From: JARFQW01 sp963842955
Lineage (GTDB): Bacteria > Pseudomonadota > Gammaproteobacteria > Steroidobacterales > XN24
Assembly: GCA_963842955.1 (NCBI GenBank)
Contig: CAWJIJ010000009.1
Location: 496,001 to 560,000, forward strand
Direction: 5' to 3'
Length of the DNA stretch: 64,000 bases
The first letter of the stretch is position 1, and every line of letters begins with the position of its first letter. A program made the position numbers and the translations under genes. Shown here one piece after another: positions 24,991 to 33,105 of this stretch. A model generated the notes under the pieces. The model searched no databases. It was given only the letters and a program-made list of their open reading frames with translations, and was not told the DNA's origin.

Positions 24991-26013
24991 ATGCCCGAGA
25001 CTGCGGACGTCAGCGAGCACGTTATCGATCCCCAGGTTCTGCTACGGGATCGACTCCGGGAAGAGGCCGCCATTGCGCCCGACCCCGTTCCTGTCGGCGA
25101 GGCCGCCAAGGAGACCCAGGTCATCGCCATCTATGGCAAGGGCGGTATCGGCAAGAGTTTCACCCTGTCGAACCTGTCCTACATGATGGCCCAGCAGGGA
25201 AAGAAGGTCCTGCTGATTGGCTGCGACCCGAAGAGCGACACGACTTCCCTCCTGTTTGGCGGCCGCAGCTGCCCGACCATTATCGAAACCTCCTCGCGCA
25301 AGAAGAGCGCTGGTGAGGAAGTCGCGATCGGTGATGTCTGCTTTAAGCGAGACGGCGTTTTCGCGATGGAACTCGGCGGGCCAGAAGTCGGCCGGGGCTG
25401 CGGAGGCCGGGGAATTATTCATGGGTTCGAGCTTCTGGAGAAGCTGGGTTTCCATGAATGGGACTTCGACTACGTGCTGCTGGATTTCCTTGGTGATGTG
25501 GTCTGCGGGGGCTTCGGCCTGCCGATTGCCCGGGATATGTGCCAGAAGGTCATCGTCGTGGGATCCAATGATCTCCAGTCCCTTTATGTCGCGAACAATG
25601 TCTGCTCCGCAGTCCAGTACTTCAGGAAGCTCGGCGGCAACGTCGGCGTCGCGGGCATGGTCATCAACAAGGACGACGGGACTGGAGAAGCGCATCGTTT
25701 TGCCTCATCCGTCGGGATTCCGGTTCTTTCGGCGATACCGGCAGATGACGATATCCGCAAGAAGAGCGCGAACTACGAGATCGTCGGACGGCCTGGCGGC
25801 CAGTGGGCGTCGCTGTTTGAGGGCCTGGCCTCCGGCGTGGCCGACTCGCCTCCCCTGTTGCCCACGCCTCTTGACCAGGATGGGCTGCTCGCCCTGTTCG
25901 AAAGCCAGGACGATGGTCAGAACACCGCGCTGGTTCCGGCAACGGCGGAAGACATGTGCGGCAAGGCTTTCGTGGAACGGCCGTCTCTTGAAGTCGTGTA
26001 CGACAAGGTCTAG
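24991..26013 (+). CDS. bchX: Chlorophyllide a reductase iron protein BchX
   Basis: Nitrogenase iron-protein homologue that feeds electrons to BchYZ, reducing ring B of chlorophyllide. It has 340 residues. The P-loop is at 49-56 (GKGGIGKS). Cluster cysteines are in GRGCGGRGI and GDVVCGGF. The C-terminal tail (DMCGKAFVERPSLEVVYDKV) sets it apart from BchL. It starts directly after the bchC stop, so the two genes are translated together. Confidence 0.96.
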   Translation: MPETADVSEHVIDPQVLLRDRLREEAAIAPDPVPVGEAAKETQVIAIYGKGGIGKSFTLSNLSYMMAQQGKKVLLIGCDPKSDTTSLLFGGRSCPTIIETSSRKKSAGEEVAIGDVCFKRDGVFAMELGGPEVGRGCGGRGIIHGFELLEKLGFHEWDFDYVLLDFLGDVVCGGFGLPIARDMCQKVIVVGSNDLQSLYVANNVCSAVQYFRKLGGNVGVAGMVINKDDGTGEAHRFASSVGIPVLSAIPADDDIRKKSANYEIVGRPGGQWASLFEGLASGVADSPPLLPTPLDQDGLLALFESQDDGQNTALVPATAEDMCGKAFVERPSLEVVYDKV

Positions 26014-26087
26014 CGGCTGGGGAATTGCAGAAAAATGAAATCAGCAACGCCCGCGATCGAGGTCTACACAGCGAGTCGGGAATCTCT

Positions 26088-27635
26088 ATGACGACGAGCG
26101 GACAACAGTCAGATCCGGTGGCGCCCCAGGATGCCGCATCGCAGGGAAATGAATTCAGCCCTGTGGGTGCCGACGAGGGGAAGAGTCTGGGCGGGCTGGC
26201 GTCCGGAGCGTCCTGTCACGCTACCGGTGAGCTGCGCAACGCCGCCGCGGCGGCCGGTAAGACCGAAGTCCTGAAACGTTACGCGAAGGACTATCCTGCC
26301 GGACCTCACGATCAGCCCCAGAGCATGTGTCCGGCGTTCGGTTCGCTGCGCGTCGGCCTGCGTATGCGGCGGACAGCGACGATCCTGTCGGGCTCTGCCT
26401 GCTGCGTGTACGGACTGACTTTTACCTCCCACTTCTATGGTGCTCGGCGGACCGTGGGCTATGTGCCGTTTAACTCGGAGACGCTCGTTACGGGAAAACT
26501 CTACGAAGATATCCGCGACGCCGTCCACGAAATGGCGGATCCGGAACTCTATGACGCCATCGTCGTAACAAACCTCTGCGTCCCCACCGCATCCGGGATT
26601 CCGTTACAGATGTTGCCGAAGGCCATTGACGGCGTTCGGATTATTGGTATCGATGTGCCGGGTTTCGGTGTGCCTACCCACGCCGAAGCCAAGGATATCC
26701 TCGCCGGTGCGATGCTGAAGTACGCACGGGAGGAAGCGGAAACGGGACCGGTCCAGGCGCCTCGCGAACGTGCCAGCCTGCCGACCGTCGCTCTCCTCGG
26801 CGAAATGTTCCCGGCGGACCCGGTGAGCATCGGCGCGCTACTGGAACCCCTCGGCCTCGCGCCTGGACCCGTCGTCCCGACCCGCGAGTGGCGAGAGCTC
26901 TATGCGGCCCTGGACAGCCAGGTCGTTGCCGCCGTTCATCCGTTTTACACGGCCTGCGTTCGTGAGTTCCGCAAGGCCGGACGCACGATCGTCGGATCTG
27001 CCCCGGTGGGTCGGGACGGCACTGCGGCCTGGCTCGAGGCCATCGCAAAGGCCTACGGCGTGGCCGCGTCGGACCTCGGCAAGGCCAAAAGCCGGTTCCT
27101 GCCCGCCATTGCAGGCGCGATTGCGGCGGCACCGGTCAAGGGGCGGATTACGCTTTCCGGCTACGAGGGTTCCGAGCTCCTGGTCGCCCGGATGCTCGTG
27201 GAGTGCGGCGCCGATCTCCGTTACGTCGGTACCGCCTGCCCGAAAACCGAGTGGTCCGACCCGGACCGCGAGTGGCTCGAGAGCAGGGGCGTTAGCATCA
27301 ACTACCGGGCCTCGCTGGAGGATGATCTCGCAGCCTTCGAGGAATACCAGCCGGACCTGGCGATCGGCACGACACCGGTGGTCCAGAAGGCCAAGGAAGC
27401 CGGTACGCCGGGCCTCTACTTCACCAACCTCATTTCGGCTCGTCCACTGATGGGGATTCCCGGCCCGGGCTCCCTGGCCCAGGTCGTGAACACCGCGATG
27501 GCCGGCAAGTCCCGTTTCGACGAAATGCGCGATTTCTTCGAAGGCGTGGGACACGAGGAAACCAGCGGTATCTGGGAGGAGCTACCCCCGGCCGCCGCTG
27601 CGGTGAAAGACAAGGAGGTCCCGGCAGCATGTTGA
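26088..27635 (+). CDS. bchY: Chlorophyllide a reductase subunit Y
   Basis: One half of the catalytic YZ component of chlorophyllide reductase. The ATG at 26088 gives 515 residues; an upstream TTG at 26025 would add 21 residues, but ATG with GGGA fits better. Cysteines in QSMCPAFGSLRVG, GSACCVYGLTF and TNLCVPTASG are in the positions of cluster ligands. The first 80 residues are a variable Ser/Ala-rich extension. The gap to bchX is 74 bases. It overlaps bchZ by seven bases. Confidence 0.94.
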   Translation: MTTSGQQSDPVAPQDAASQGNEFSPVGADEGKSLGGLASGASCHATGELRNAAAAAGKTEVLKRYAKDYPAGPHDQPQSMCPAFGSLRVGLRMRRTATILSGSACCVYGLTFTSHFYGARRTVGYVPFNSETLVTGKLYEDIRDAVHEMADPELYDAIVVTNLCVPTASGIPLQMLPKAIDGVRIIGIDVPGFGVPTHAEAKDILAGAMLKYAREEAETGPVQAPRERASLPTVALLGEMFPADPVSIGALLEPLGLAPGPVVPTREWRELYAALDSQVVAAVHPFYTACVREFRKAGRTIVGSAPVGRDGTAAWLEAIAKAYGVAASDLGKAKSRFLPAIAGAIAAAPVKGRITLSGYEGSELLVARMLVECGADLRYVGTACPKTEWSDPDREWLESRGVSINYRASLEDDLAAFEEYQPDLAIGTTPVVQKAKEAGTPGLYFTNLISARPLMGIPGPGSLAQVVNTAMAGKSRFDEMRDFFEGVGHEETSGIWEELPPAAAAVKDKEVPAAC

Positions 27636-29092
27636 TTCTCGATCACGACCGCGCCGGCGGGTACTGGGGCAGCGTGTACGCGTTCTCCGCGATCAAGGGT
27701 CTGCAGGTGATCATCGACGGACCGGTGGGTTGCGAGAATCTGCCGGTGACGTCGGTACTGCATTACACCGATGCGTTGCCGCCCCATGAGCTGCCCATTG
27801 TCGTCACCGGCCTGGGCGAGGAAGAGCTCGGACAGCACGGTACGGAGGGCGCCATGAAACGGGCCCACGGGACGCTGGACCCGGATCAGCCCAGCGTCGT
27901 GGTGACCGGCTCTATTGCCGAGATGATCGGTGGCGGCGTGACCCCCGAAGGGACGAAGATCCGCCGCTTCCTGCCCCGGACCATCGACGAAGACCAGTGG
28001 CAGAGCGCCGATCGCGCCCTGTTCTGGCTCTGGAACGAATTCGGGCCGCGCAGTGCCAAGAAGGGCAAGGTCCCCAAAGCGCGCAAGCGTGCCAAGGGGC
28101 AGCCGCCGAGGGTGAATATCATCGGCCCCATGTACGGCACGTTCAACATGCCGTCTGACCTCGCGGAAATCCGGCGCCTGATCGAAGGGATCGGGGCCGA
28201 GGTCAATATGGTTTTTCCGCTGGGCAGTCATGTTCGTGACGTCGCCCGGCTCGCCGACGCCGAGGCCAATGTCTGCCTCTATCGTGAGTTTGGTCGAGGT
28301 CTCTGCGAGGCGCTGGACCGGCCGTATCTCCAGGCGCCCATCGGCCTGCACAGTACAACCCGTTTTCTGCGCGAGCTGGGAGGGTTGCTGGACCTGGATG
28401 CGGAACCGTTTATCGAGAAAGAGAAGCACACGACCATCAAGCCGCTGTGGGACCTCTGGCGGTCCGTTACCCAGGACTTCTTCTCGACCGCCAGCGTGGC
28501 CATCGTCGCCAACGAGACCTATACCCGCGGATTGAAGAACTTTCTCGAAACCGATCTCGGTATGCCGTGCGGGTTCGCGATCTCAAGGAAGGCTGGTGTC
28601 AAGCCCGACAATGCCGCGGTCCGCGAAGCTCTCCTCGAGCACAAGCCACTGGTGGTCTTCGGTAGCTACAACGAGCGGATGTATCTCGCCGAAACGGGCT
28701 CCCATGCCGTTTACATTCCGGCGTCCTTCCCGGGTTCAGTCATACGCCGCCATACCGGAACGCCGTTCATGGGCTACAGCGGCGCCACCTATGTCGTGCA
28801 GGAAGTTTGCAACGCGCTGTTCGATGCGCTCTTCCACATCCTGCCCCTGGCCAGGGACCTGGACCAGGTGGACTCGACACCCGCCCGCGAGCACCGTGAA
28901 CTCCGCTGGACGGAGGAAGCCCAGGCGGCGCTGGAGGCCATCGTGGCGAGCAAGCCGGTGCTGATCCGGATATCCGCCGCCAAGGCGCTGCGCGACGCCG
29001 TGGAGGCTCATGCGCGCCGAAACAGTTTTGAGGAAGTCACCGTTGAGTGCATGAACGCTGCGATAAAAGGCATGGGGAGAGTCGCAGCATGA
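27629..29092 (+). CDS. bchZ: Chlorophyllide a reductase subunit Z
   Basis: Partner of BchY, 487 residues. The N-terminal block GPVGCENLPVTSVLHYTDAL contains the cluster cysteine. The conserved TGLGEEELG and FGSYNERMYLAETGSHAVYI blocks follow, and a PCP_red-like C-terminal segment (LRWTEEAQAALEAIVASKPV) ends the protein. The puf genes start 88 bases later, so bchC-X-Y-Z-puf probably form a superoperon, as in Rhodobacter. Confidence 0.95.
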   Translation: MLILDHDRAGGYWGSVYAFSAIKGLQVIIDGPVGCENLPVTSVLHYTDALPPHELPIVVTGLGEEELGQHGTEGAMKRAHGTLDPDQPSVVVTGSIAEMIGGGVTPEGTKIRRFLPRTIDEDQWQSADRALFWLWNEFGPRSAKKGKVPKARKRAKGQPPRVNIIGPMYGTFNMPSDLAEIRRLIEGIGAEVNMVFPLGSHVRDVARLADAEANVCLYREFGRGLCEALDRPYLQAPIGLHSTTRFLRELGGLLDLDAEPFIEKEKHTTIKPLWDLWRSVTQDFFSTASVAIVANETYTRGLKNFLETDLGMPCGFAISRKAGVKPDNAAVREALLEHKPLVVFGSYNERMYLAETGSHAVYIPASFPGSVIRRHTGTPFMGYSGATYVVQEVCNALFDALFHILPLARDLDQVDSTPAREHRELRWTEEAQAALEAIVASKPVLIRISAAKALRDAVEAHARRNSFEEVTVECMNAAIKGMGRVAA

Positions 29093-29180
29093 GAACGCCC
29101 CGAAGCATGGCTGACGGACGTTCATGTCGCCGTCATGACTGGCTGGATGGCCGGCGCGGCAAACTGGAGAGGATGCTGTC

Positions 29181-29408
29181 TTGAATATACAACCCAAACT
29201 GACCCACGGCCTCCGGACTGATGAAGTCTGGTCCTGTCGTTTTCTGTGGCTCGCATGCTTCGTCTGCCTCATTCCAGTGGCTCTGGTGGCACGCCTCTCC
29301 GGATGGCGCTGGCGTCCGTGGCCCGCTGATTCCGAGGGCTACCAGTCGGTGCTGCAGGAAGCCATTCATGCGTCATCGGCTATAGCCGGAACGGTGTTTT
29401 CAGTCTGA
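29181..29408 (+). CDS. pufQ: PufQ-like protein with LH1-beta-like segment
   Basis: Protein of 75 residues starting at TTG 29181 with GGAGAGGA seven bases upstream. The order bchZ-(this)-pufB is that of pufQ, and the layout fits: charged start, one helix (FLWLACFVCLIPVALVARL) and an ending EAIHASSAIAGTVFSV that recalls the PufQ ending (an EA...IFS-type tail). PufQ is implicated in bacteriochlorophyll delivery to the antenna. The odd part is residues 42-55, where WRWRPWPADSEGY repeats the WQWRPWLPGTEGY of PufB. The residue in the place of the PufB ligand His is Arg. It could instead be a decayed pufB copy. Confidence 0.7.
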   Translation: MNIQPKLTHGLRTDEVWSCRFLWLACFVCLIPVALVARLSGWRWRPWPADSEGYQSVLQEAIHASSAIAGTVFSV

Positions 29409-29417
29409 GCGAATTGA

Positions 29418-29439
29418 ATCGCGGGCCCCTGCCCGCGAT
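29418..29439 (+). other. Perfect hairpin between pufQ and pufB
   Basis: Inverted repeat ATCGCGGGC (29418-29426), loop CCCT, GCCCGCGAT (29431-29439): a nine-pair perfect stem ten bases after the pufQ stop. There is no U-run, so it is more likely an mRNA processing or stability element at the 5' side of pufBA than a terminator. Confidence 0.6.
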
Positions 29440-29508
29440 GCATAGCCCCCGCCGCGCGGGTAGTCGCGGTAACCATGGCCTTCGGGTCGAACACGAGGAT
29501 AGAAACCA

Positions 29509-29727
29509 ATGTCAGATGAAAGATCTCTATCGGGTCTTTCCGAGCACGAAGCCAAGGAGTTTCACCGGATTTTTATGATGAGCTTCATCATATTCACGGT
29601 GATCGCGATCATTGCCCATTTTCTGGTCTGGCAATGGCGTCCCTGGCTCCCGGGTACGGAAGGCTATGCGGCGATTTCAGACGGGGTTCAGGCCGTCGCA
29701 CACAGCGTGCTGACACGCTTTAGCTAG
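29509..29727 (+). CDS. pufB: Light-harvesting 1 beta chain
   Basis: LH1 beta polypeptide, 72 residues, one transmembrane helix. H37 in IIAHFLVWQWRPW is the bacteriochlorophyll ligand, H19 is the second conserved His, and the WRPW motif (43-46) is intact. Most LH1 beta chains end soon after EGY; here 19 more residues (AAISDGVQAVAHSVLTRFS) follow, predicted to be amphipathic and on the periplasmic side. GAGG lies about ten bases before the ATG. It is followed by pufA after 11 bases. Confidence 0.96.
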   Translation: MSDERSLSGLSEHEAKEFHRIFMMSFIIFTVIAIIAHFLVWQWRPWLPGTEGYAAISDGVQAVAHSVLTRFS

Positions 29728-29738
29728 GGAGAAGGAAA

Positions 29739-29954
29739 ATGTGGCGTATCTGGATGATTTTCGATCCCCGGCGCACGCTGGTCGGGCTCTTCGTTTTCCT
29801 TTTCGTACTTGCGATCCTGATTCACTTCATTCTGTTGAGCACTGACCGGTTCAACTGGATCGAGGGTCCACGTGCTTCGGTGATTCAGGAGGTGCAGGAC
29901 ACGGCGTTGCTTGCACATACCTGGGAAATCGACGAGAGCACGCCTCGGGCGTGA
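29739..29954 (+). CDS. pufA: Light-harvesting 1 alpha chain
   Basis: LH1 alpha polypeptide, 71 residues. The signature MWRIWMIFDPRRTLVGLF opens the protein, and the helix carries the ligand His in AILIHFILLSTDRFNWIEG. An extra C-terminal tail of about 25 residues (QEVQDTALLAHTWEIDESTP) is charged. Its length is at the long end for the family. The Shine-Dalgarno GGGAGAAGGA lies a few bases upstream. Confidence 0.96.
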   Translation: MWRIWMIFDPRRTLVGLFVFLFVLAILIHFILLSTDRFNWIEGPRASVIQEVQDTALLAHTWEIDESTPRA

Positions 29955-29980
29955 TGCAAGGGCGCTTCAAAACTCTGCCT

Positions 29981-30029
29981 GCGGGCGCGGGCCGACCTGG
30001 AAACGGCGGCCCCGTCCGCGGCGATTTTT
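29981..30029 (+). terminator. Strong hairpin and T-run between pufA and pufL
   Basis: Arms 29981-29994 (GCGGGCGCGGGCCG) and 30007-30019 (CGGCCCCGTCCGC) pair over 13 positions with one bulged C and one G-T pair; the loop has 12 bases. Five Ts follow at 30025-30029. In Rhodobacter a hairpin here stops part of the transcripts and protects pufBA mRNA, giving more antenna than reaction centre. The same role is inferred here. Confidence 0.7.
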
Positions 30030-30037
30030 GCAAGCCC

Positions 30038-30065
30038 GGTCCGGTTTGAAAGCAATGCCCGGACC
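30038..30065 (+). other. Second hairpin before pufL
   Basis: GGTCCGG (30038-30044), 14-base loop, CCGGACC (30059-30065): a perfect seven-pair stem just before the pufL ribosome site AAGGAG. It may act with the preceding hairpin as the mRNA stability element, or tune pufL translation. Confidence 0.5.
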
Positions 30066-30086
30066 ACAGTTTCAAGGAGCACGGCC

Positions 30087-30917
30087 ATGTCCATGCTGAG
30101 CTATGAAAAGAAATACCGCGTCCGCGGAGGGACTCTGGTCGGCGGAGATCTGTTCGACTTCTGGGTCGGGCCGTTCTATGTCGGATTCTTCGGAGTCACC
30201 ACGCTGTTCTTTACGCTGCTCGGCACCGGGCTGATTTTTTATGGTGCAGCAATCGGGCCGACGTGGAACATCTGGCAGATCAATATTGCCCCGCCGGATC
30301 TGAGCTACGGGTTGTCACTGGCGCCCTTGGCCGAGGGTGGCTTGTGGCAGCTGATTACCTTCTGCGCGATCGGGGCCTTTGTCTCCTGGGCGCTGCGCCA
30401 GGCCGAGATCAGCCGCAAGCTCGGCATGGCTTATCACATACCGTTTGCATTCGGCGTCGCGATATTCGCTTACGTCAGCCTGGTCGTGATCAGGCCGCTG
30501 TTGCTCGGCGCATGGGGCCACGGATTCCCGTACGGGATCATGAGCCATCTCGACTGGGTGTCGAACACCGGCTACCAGTACCTGCACTTTCACTACAATC
30601 CGGCGCACATGATCGCGGTGAGTTTCTTCTTTACGAACGCGCTGGCGCTGTCCCTGCACGGCGGCGCGATTCTTTCCGGCACTAATCCGAAAAAGGGCGA
30701 GACGGTCAAGGGCGCCGAACACGAGAACAGTTTTTTCCGTGACACGATCGGCTACTCCATCGGGTCACTCGGGATCCATCGCCTGGGGCTGTTCCTGGCC
30801 CTGAGCGCGGGATTCTGGAGCGCAATCTGCATCATCATTAGCGGGCCGTTCTGGACGAAGGGCTGGCCCGAGTGGTGGAACTGGTGGCTTTCGCTGCCGA
30901 TCTGGCCGGGAGCGTAG
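30087..30917 (+). CDS. pufL: Reaction centre L subunit
   Basis: L subunit of the type II reaction centre, five helices, 276 residues. H154 (IMSHLDW) and H174 (NPAHMIAV) are the ligands of the accessory and special-pair bacteriochlorophylls, and H191 (SLHGGAIL) is an iron ligand. Numbers are one above Rhodobacter sphaeroides. H169 in QYLHFHY is the conserved special-pair hydrogen-bond donor. The pufM ATG follows three bases after the stop. Confidence 0.98.
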   Translation: MSMLSYEKKYRVRGGTLVGGDLFDFWVGPFYVGFFGVTTLFFTLLGTGLIFYGAAIGPTWNIWQINIAPPDLSYGLSLAPLAEGGLWQLITFCAIGAFVSWALRQAEISRKLGMAYHIPFAFGVAIFAYVSLVVIRPLLLGAWGHGFPYGIMSHLDWVSNTGYQYLHFHYNPAHMIAVSFFFTNALALSLHGGAILSGTNPKKGETVKGAEHENSFFRDTIGYSIGSLGIHRLGLFLALSAGFWSAICIIISGPFWTKGWPEWWNWWLSLPIWPGA

Positions 30918-30919
30918 CA

Positions 30920-31882
30920 ATGGCAATGTATCAAAACATTTTCAACCGAGTGCAGGTCCATGCGACACCGGATCCCGGTGTTCCGATAGACACCGGGATA
31001 TGGGGACGAATTCTGACCCCGAGGTTCAACTACTGGTTCGGCAAGTTCGGCGAAGCCCAGGTAGGGCCCAGCTATCTCGGGACGACCGGGATTGCATCGC
31101 TGATCTGCGGCTTCATTGCCATCGAGATCATCGGCCTGAACATGTGGGCCTCGGTGAACTGGGACATCACGGAGTTCATCCGTCTCTTGCCGTGGCTTGC
31201 CCTTGAACCGCCGGCTCCGGAGTACGGCCTCAGCCTGCCCCCGCTCAACGAGGGCGGCTGGTGGCTCATGGCAGGATTTTTCCTGACCGCTGCGATTCTC
31301 CTGTGGTGGGTACGAATGTACCGACGGGCCAGGGCGCTGGGCCTGGGAACTCACGTGCCGTGGGCGTTTGCCTCGGCCATCTGGCTCTACCTCGTGCTCG
31401 GCTTCATTCGCCCGGTCATGATGGGAAGCTGGAGCGAAGCGGTGCCTTTCGGGATCTTTCCGCATCTCGACTGGACGACAGCTTTCTCACTCCGCTACGG
31501 GAATCTCTTCTACAACCCCTTCCACATGCTGTCCATCACGTTTCTTTACGGCAGCGCTTTGCTCTTCGCGATGCACGGCGCATCTATCCTTGCCTCCGGG
31601 CGGTTCGGTGCCCACAGGGAAATCGAGCAGATCGTTGATCGCGGGACAGCGGCTGAGCGCGGTGCCTTGTTCTGGCGCTGGACCATGGGTTTCAACGCCA
31701 GCTTCGAGTCCATCCATCGCTGGGCCTGGTGGTTCGCCGTTCTGGTCACTCTCACCGGCGGCATCGGGATCCTCATAACGGGCACAGTTGTCGACAACTG
31801 GTATCTCTGGGGACTTGAGCATGGGTTTGTACCGCCGTATCCGGATGTCTACCCAGGCATCGCGGATCCGCTACAGCCCTAG
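30920..31882 (+). CDS. pufM: Reaction centre M subunit
   Basis: M subunit, 320 residues from ATG 30920 (MAMYQNIFNRVQV). H182 (FPHLDW), H202 (NPFHMLS) and H219 (AMHGASIL) sit at the same numbers as in Rhodobacter sphaeroides and bind the accessory and special-pair pigments and the iron. The C-terminal extension after YLWGLEHGFVPPYPDVYP is typical of species with a PufC cytochrome. Confidence 0.98.
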   Translation: MAMYQNIFNRVQVHATPDPGVPIDTGIWGRILTPRFNYWFGKFGEAQVGPSYLGTTGIASLICGFIAIEIIGLNMWASVNWDITEFIRLLPWLALEPPAPEYGLSLPPLNEGGWWLMAGFFLTAAILLWWVRMYRRARALGLGTHVPWAFASAIWLYLVLGFIRPVMMGSWSEAVPFGIFPHLDWTTAFSLRYGNLFYNPFHMLSITFLYGSALLFAMHGASILASGRFGAHREIEQIVDRGTAAERGALFWRWTMGFNASFESIHRWAWWFAVLVTLTGGIGILITGTVVDNWYLWGLEHGFVPPYPDVYPGIADPLQP

Positions 31883-31963
31883 GTTGGAGAAACACAATCG
31901 GTACTCACCGCGGATCGCTTGTTGCGCGGGAGTCGGAGTCCGGAAAAGGCATTGGGTAAAGAC

Positions 31964-32968
31964 ATGATGGTTAGCACCGAACAGAAAACTCTCCTCACAG
32001 TGCTTGCGTCGGTGCTGCTCCTGGCAGCCTGCGAACGGCCTCCAGTGGAAACCACCCAGTACGGGTACCGCGGTACCGCGATGGGCGATGTCCAGAATCC
32101 GCGGGCGCCGGCCCCCGCCCTCGGGTACCCGGATCCTCTGCCGGCCGTACCGGAAGGCGGACCGACGGCGGGGGAGATCTATCAGAACGTGCAGGTACTG
32201 GGCGACCTCTCAGTCGGCCAGTTCACCCGATTCATGACGGCGATCACCACCTGGGTGGCCCCCAGCCAGGGCTGCGCCTACTGCCATAACGTGGCCAACC
32301 TCGCCAGCGACGACATCTATACGAAGGTGGTTTCCCGGCGAATGATTGAGATGAACCGGGACATCAACACGAAGTGGACAAGCCATGTCGGCGACAACGG
32401 GGTCAATTGCTATACCTGCCACCGGGGCAACAACGTCCCGGAGTACGTCTGGTTCAACGGCGATTACCAGGCGGCGGGAATGACCCGCTATGCCGGCAAC
32501 CGGTTCGGGCAGAACCGGCCCTCGGCCAAGGTGGCCTGGTCGTCGCTGCCCGAAGACCCCTTTACGGAGTACCTGAGCACCAGCGACAGTGCCAGTGTCC
32601 GGCTGGCCTCGGCAGGACCGTTTCCCGAGGAGGGCGGGGCGACGTTCCCGCAAACCGAGGCAACGTACGGCCTGATGATGAACTGGTCCCAGGCCCTGGG
32701 CGTCAACTGCACCTACTGCCACATGACTTCTTCGTTCCAGAGCTGGGAAAAGGGCACTCCGGCGCGTGTCACCGCTCACCATGGACTCAATATGGTCCGG
32801 AATCTGAATGCCGACTATCTCACTCCGCTTCAGCCGGAATACCCGGACAACCGGCTAGGCCCAACGGGTGACGCGCCCAAGGCGTATTGCATGACCTGCC
32901 ATCAGGGTGTGGCCAAGCCCCTCGGAGGCGGCGATGCGGTGTCGGCGTTCCCGTCCTTGCGCCGCTGA
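31964..32968 (+). CDS. pufC: Tetraheme reaction centre cytochrome PufC
   Basis: Periplasmic cytochrome that re-reduces the photo-oxidised special pair. Start at ATG 31964 gives 334 residues. A lipobox ends in LLLAAC23, so the mature protein is lipid-anchored. Four heme sites are present: CAYCH, CYTCH, CTYCH and CMTCH. Axial Met residues are available in the helices before each site (for example FTRFMTAITTW, YGLMMNWSQALG). Last gene of the puf operon; no clear terminator follows. Confidence 0.96.
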   Translation: MMVSTEQKTLLTVLASVLLLAACERPPVETTQYGYRGTAMGDVQNPRAPAPALGYPDPLPAVPEGGPTAGEIYQNVQVLGDLSVGQFTRFMTAITTWVAPSQGCAYCHNVANLASDDIYTKVVSRRMIEMNRDINTKWTSHVGDNGVNCYTCHRGNNVPEYVWFNGDYQAAGMTRYAGNRFGQNRPSAKVAWSSLPEDPFTEYLSTSDSASVRLASAGPFPEEGGATFPQTEATYGLMMNWSQALGVNCTYCHMTSSFQSWEKGTPARVTAHHGLNMVRNLNADYLTPLQPEYPDNRLGPTGDAPKAYCMTCHQGVAKPLGGGDAVSAFPSLRR

Positions 32969-33105
32969 CTCCGGAAGCCCTGCCGCAAGTGGTGTGACGC
33001 GTCCGAAGTCAGGGACGGTTGAGCGCATGATGCCGTGATGGCGTTCGACACGCCGACGTCCGCGCGGCGGGGCGGGTCCCCATCAAGCAAACGGAAGTCT
33101 GTTTC

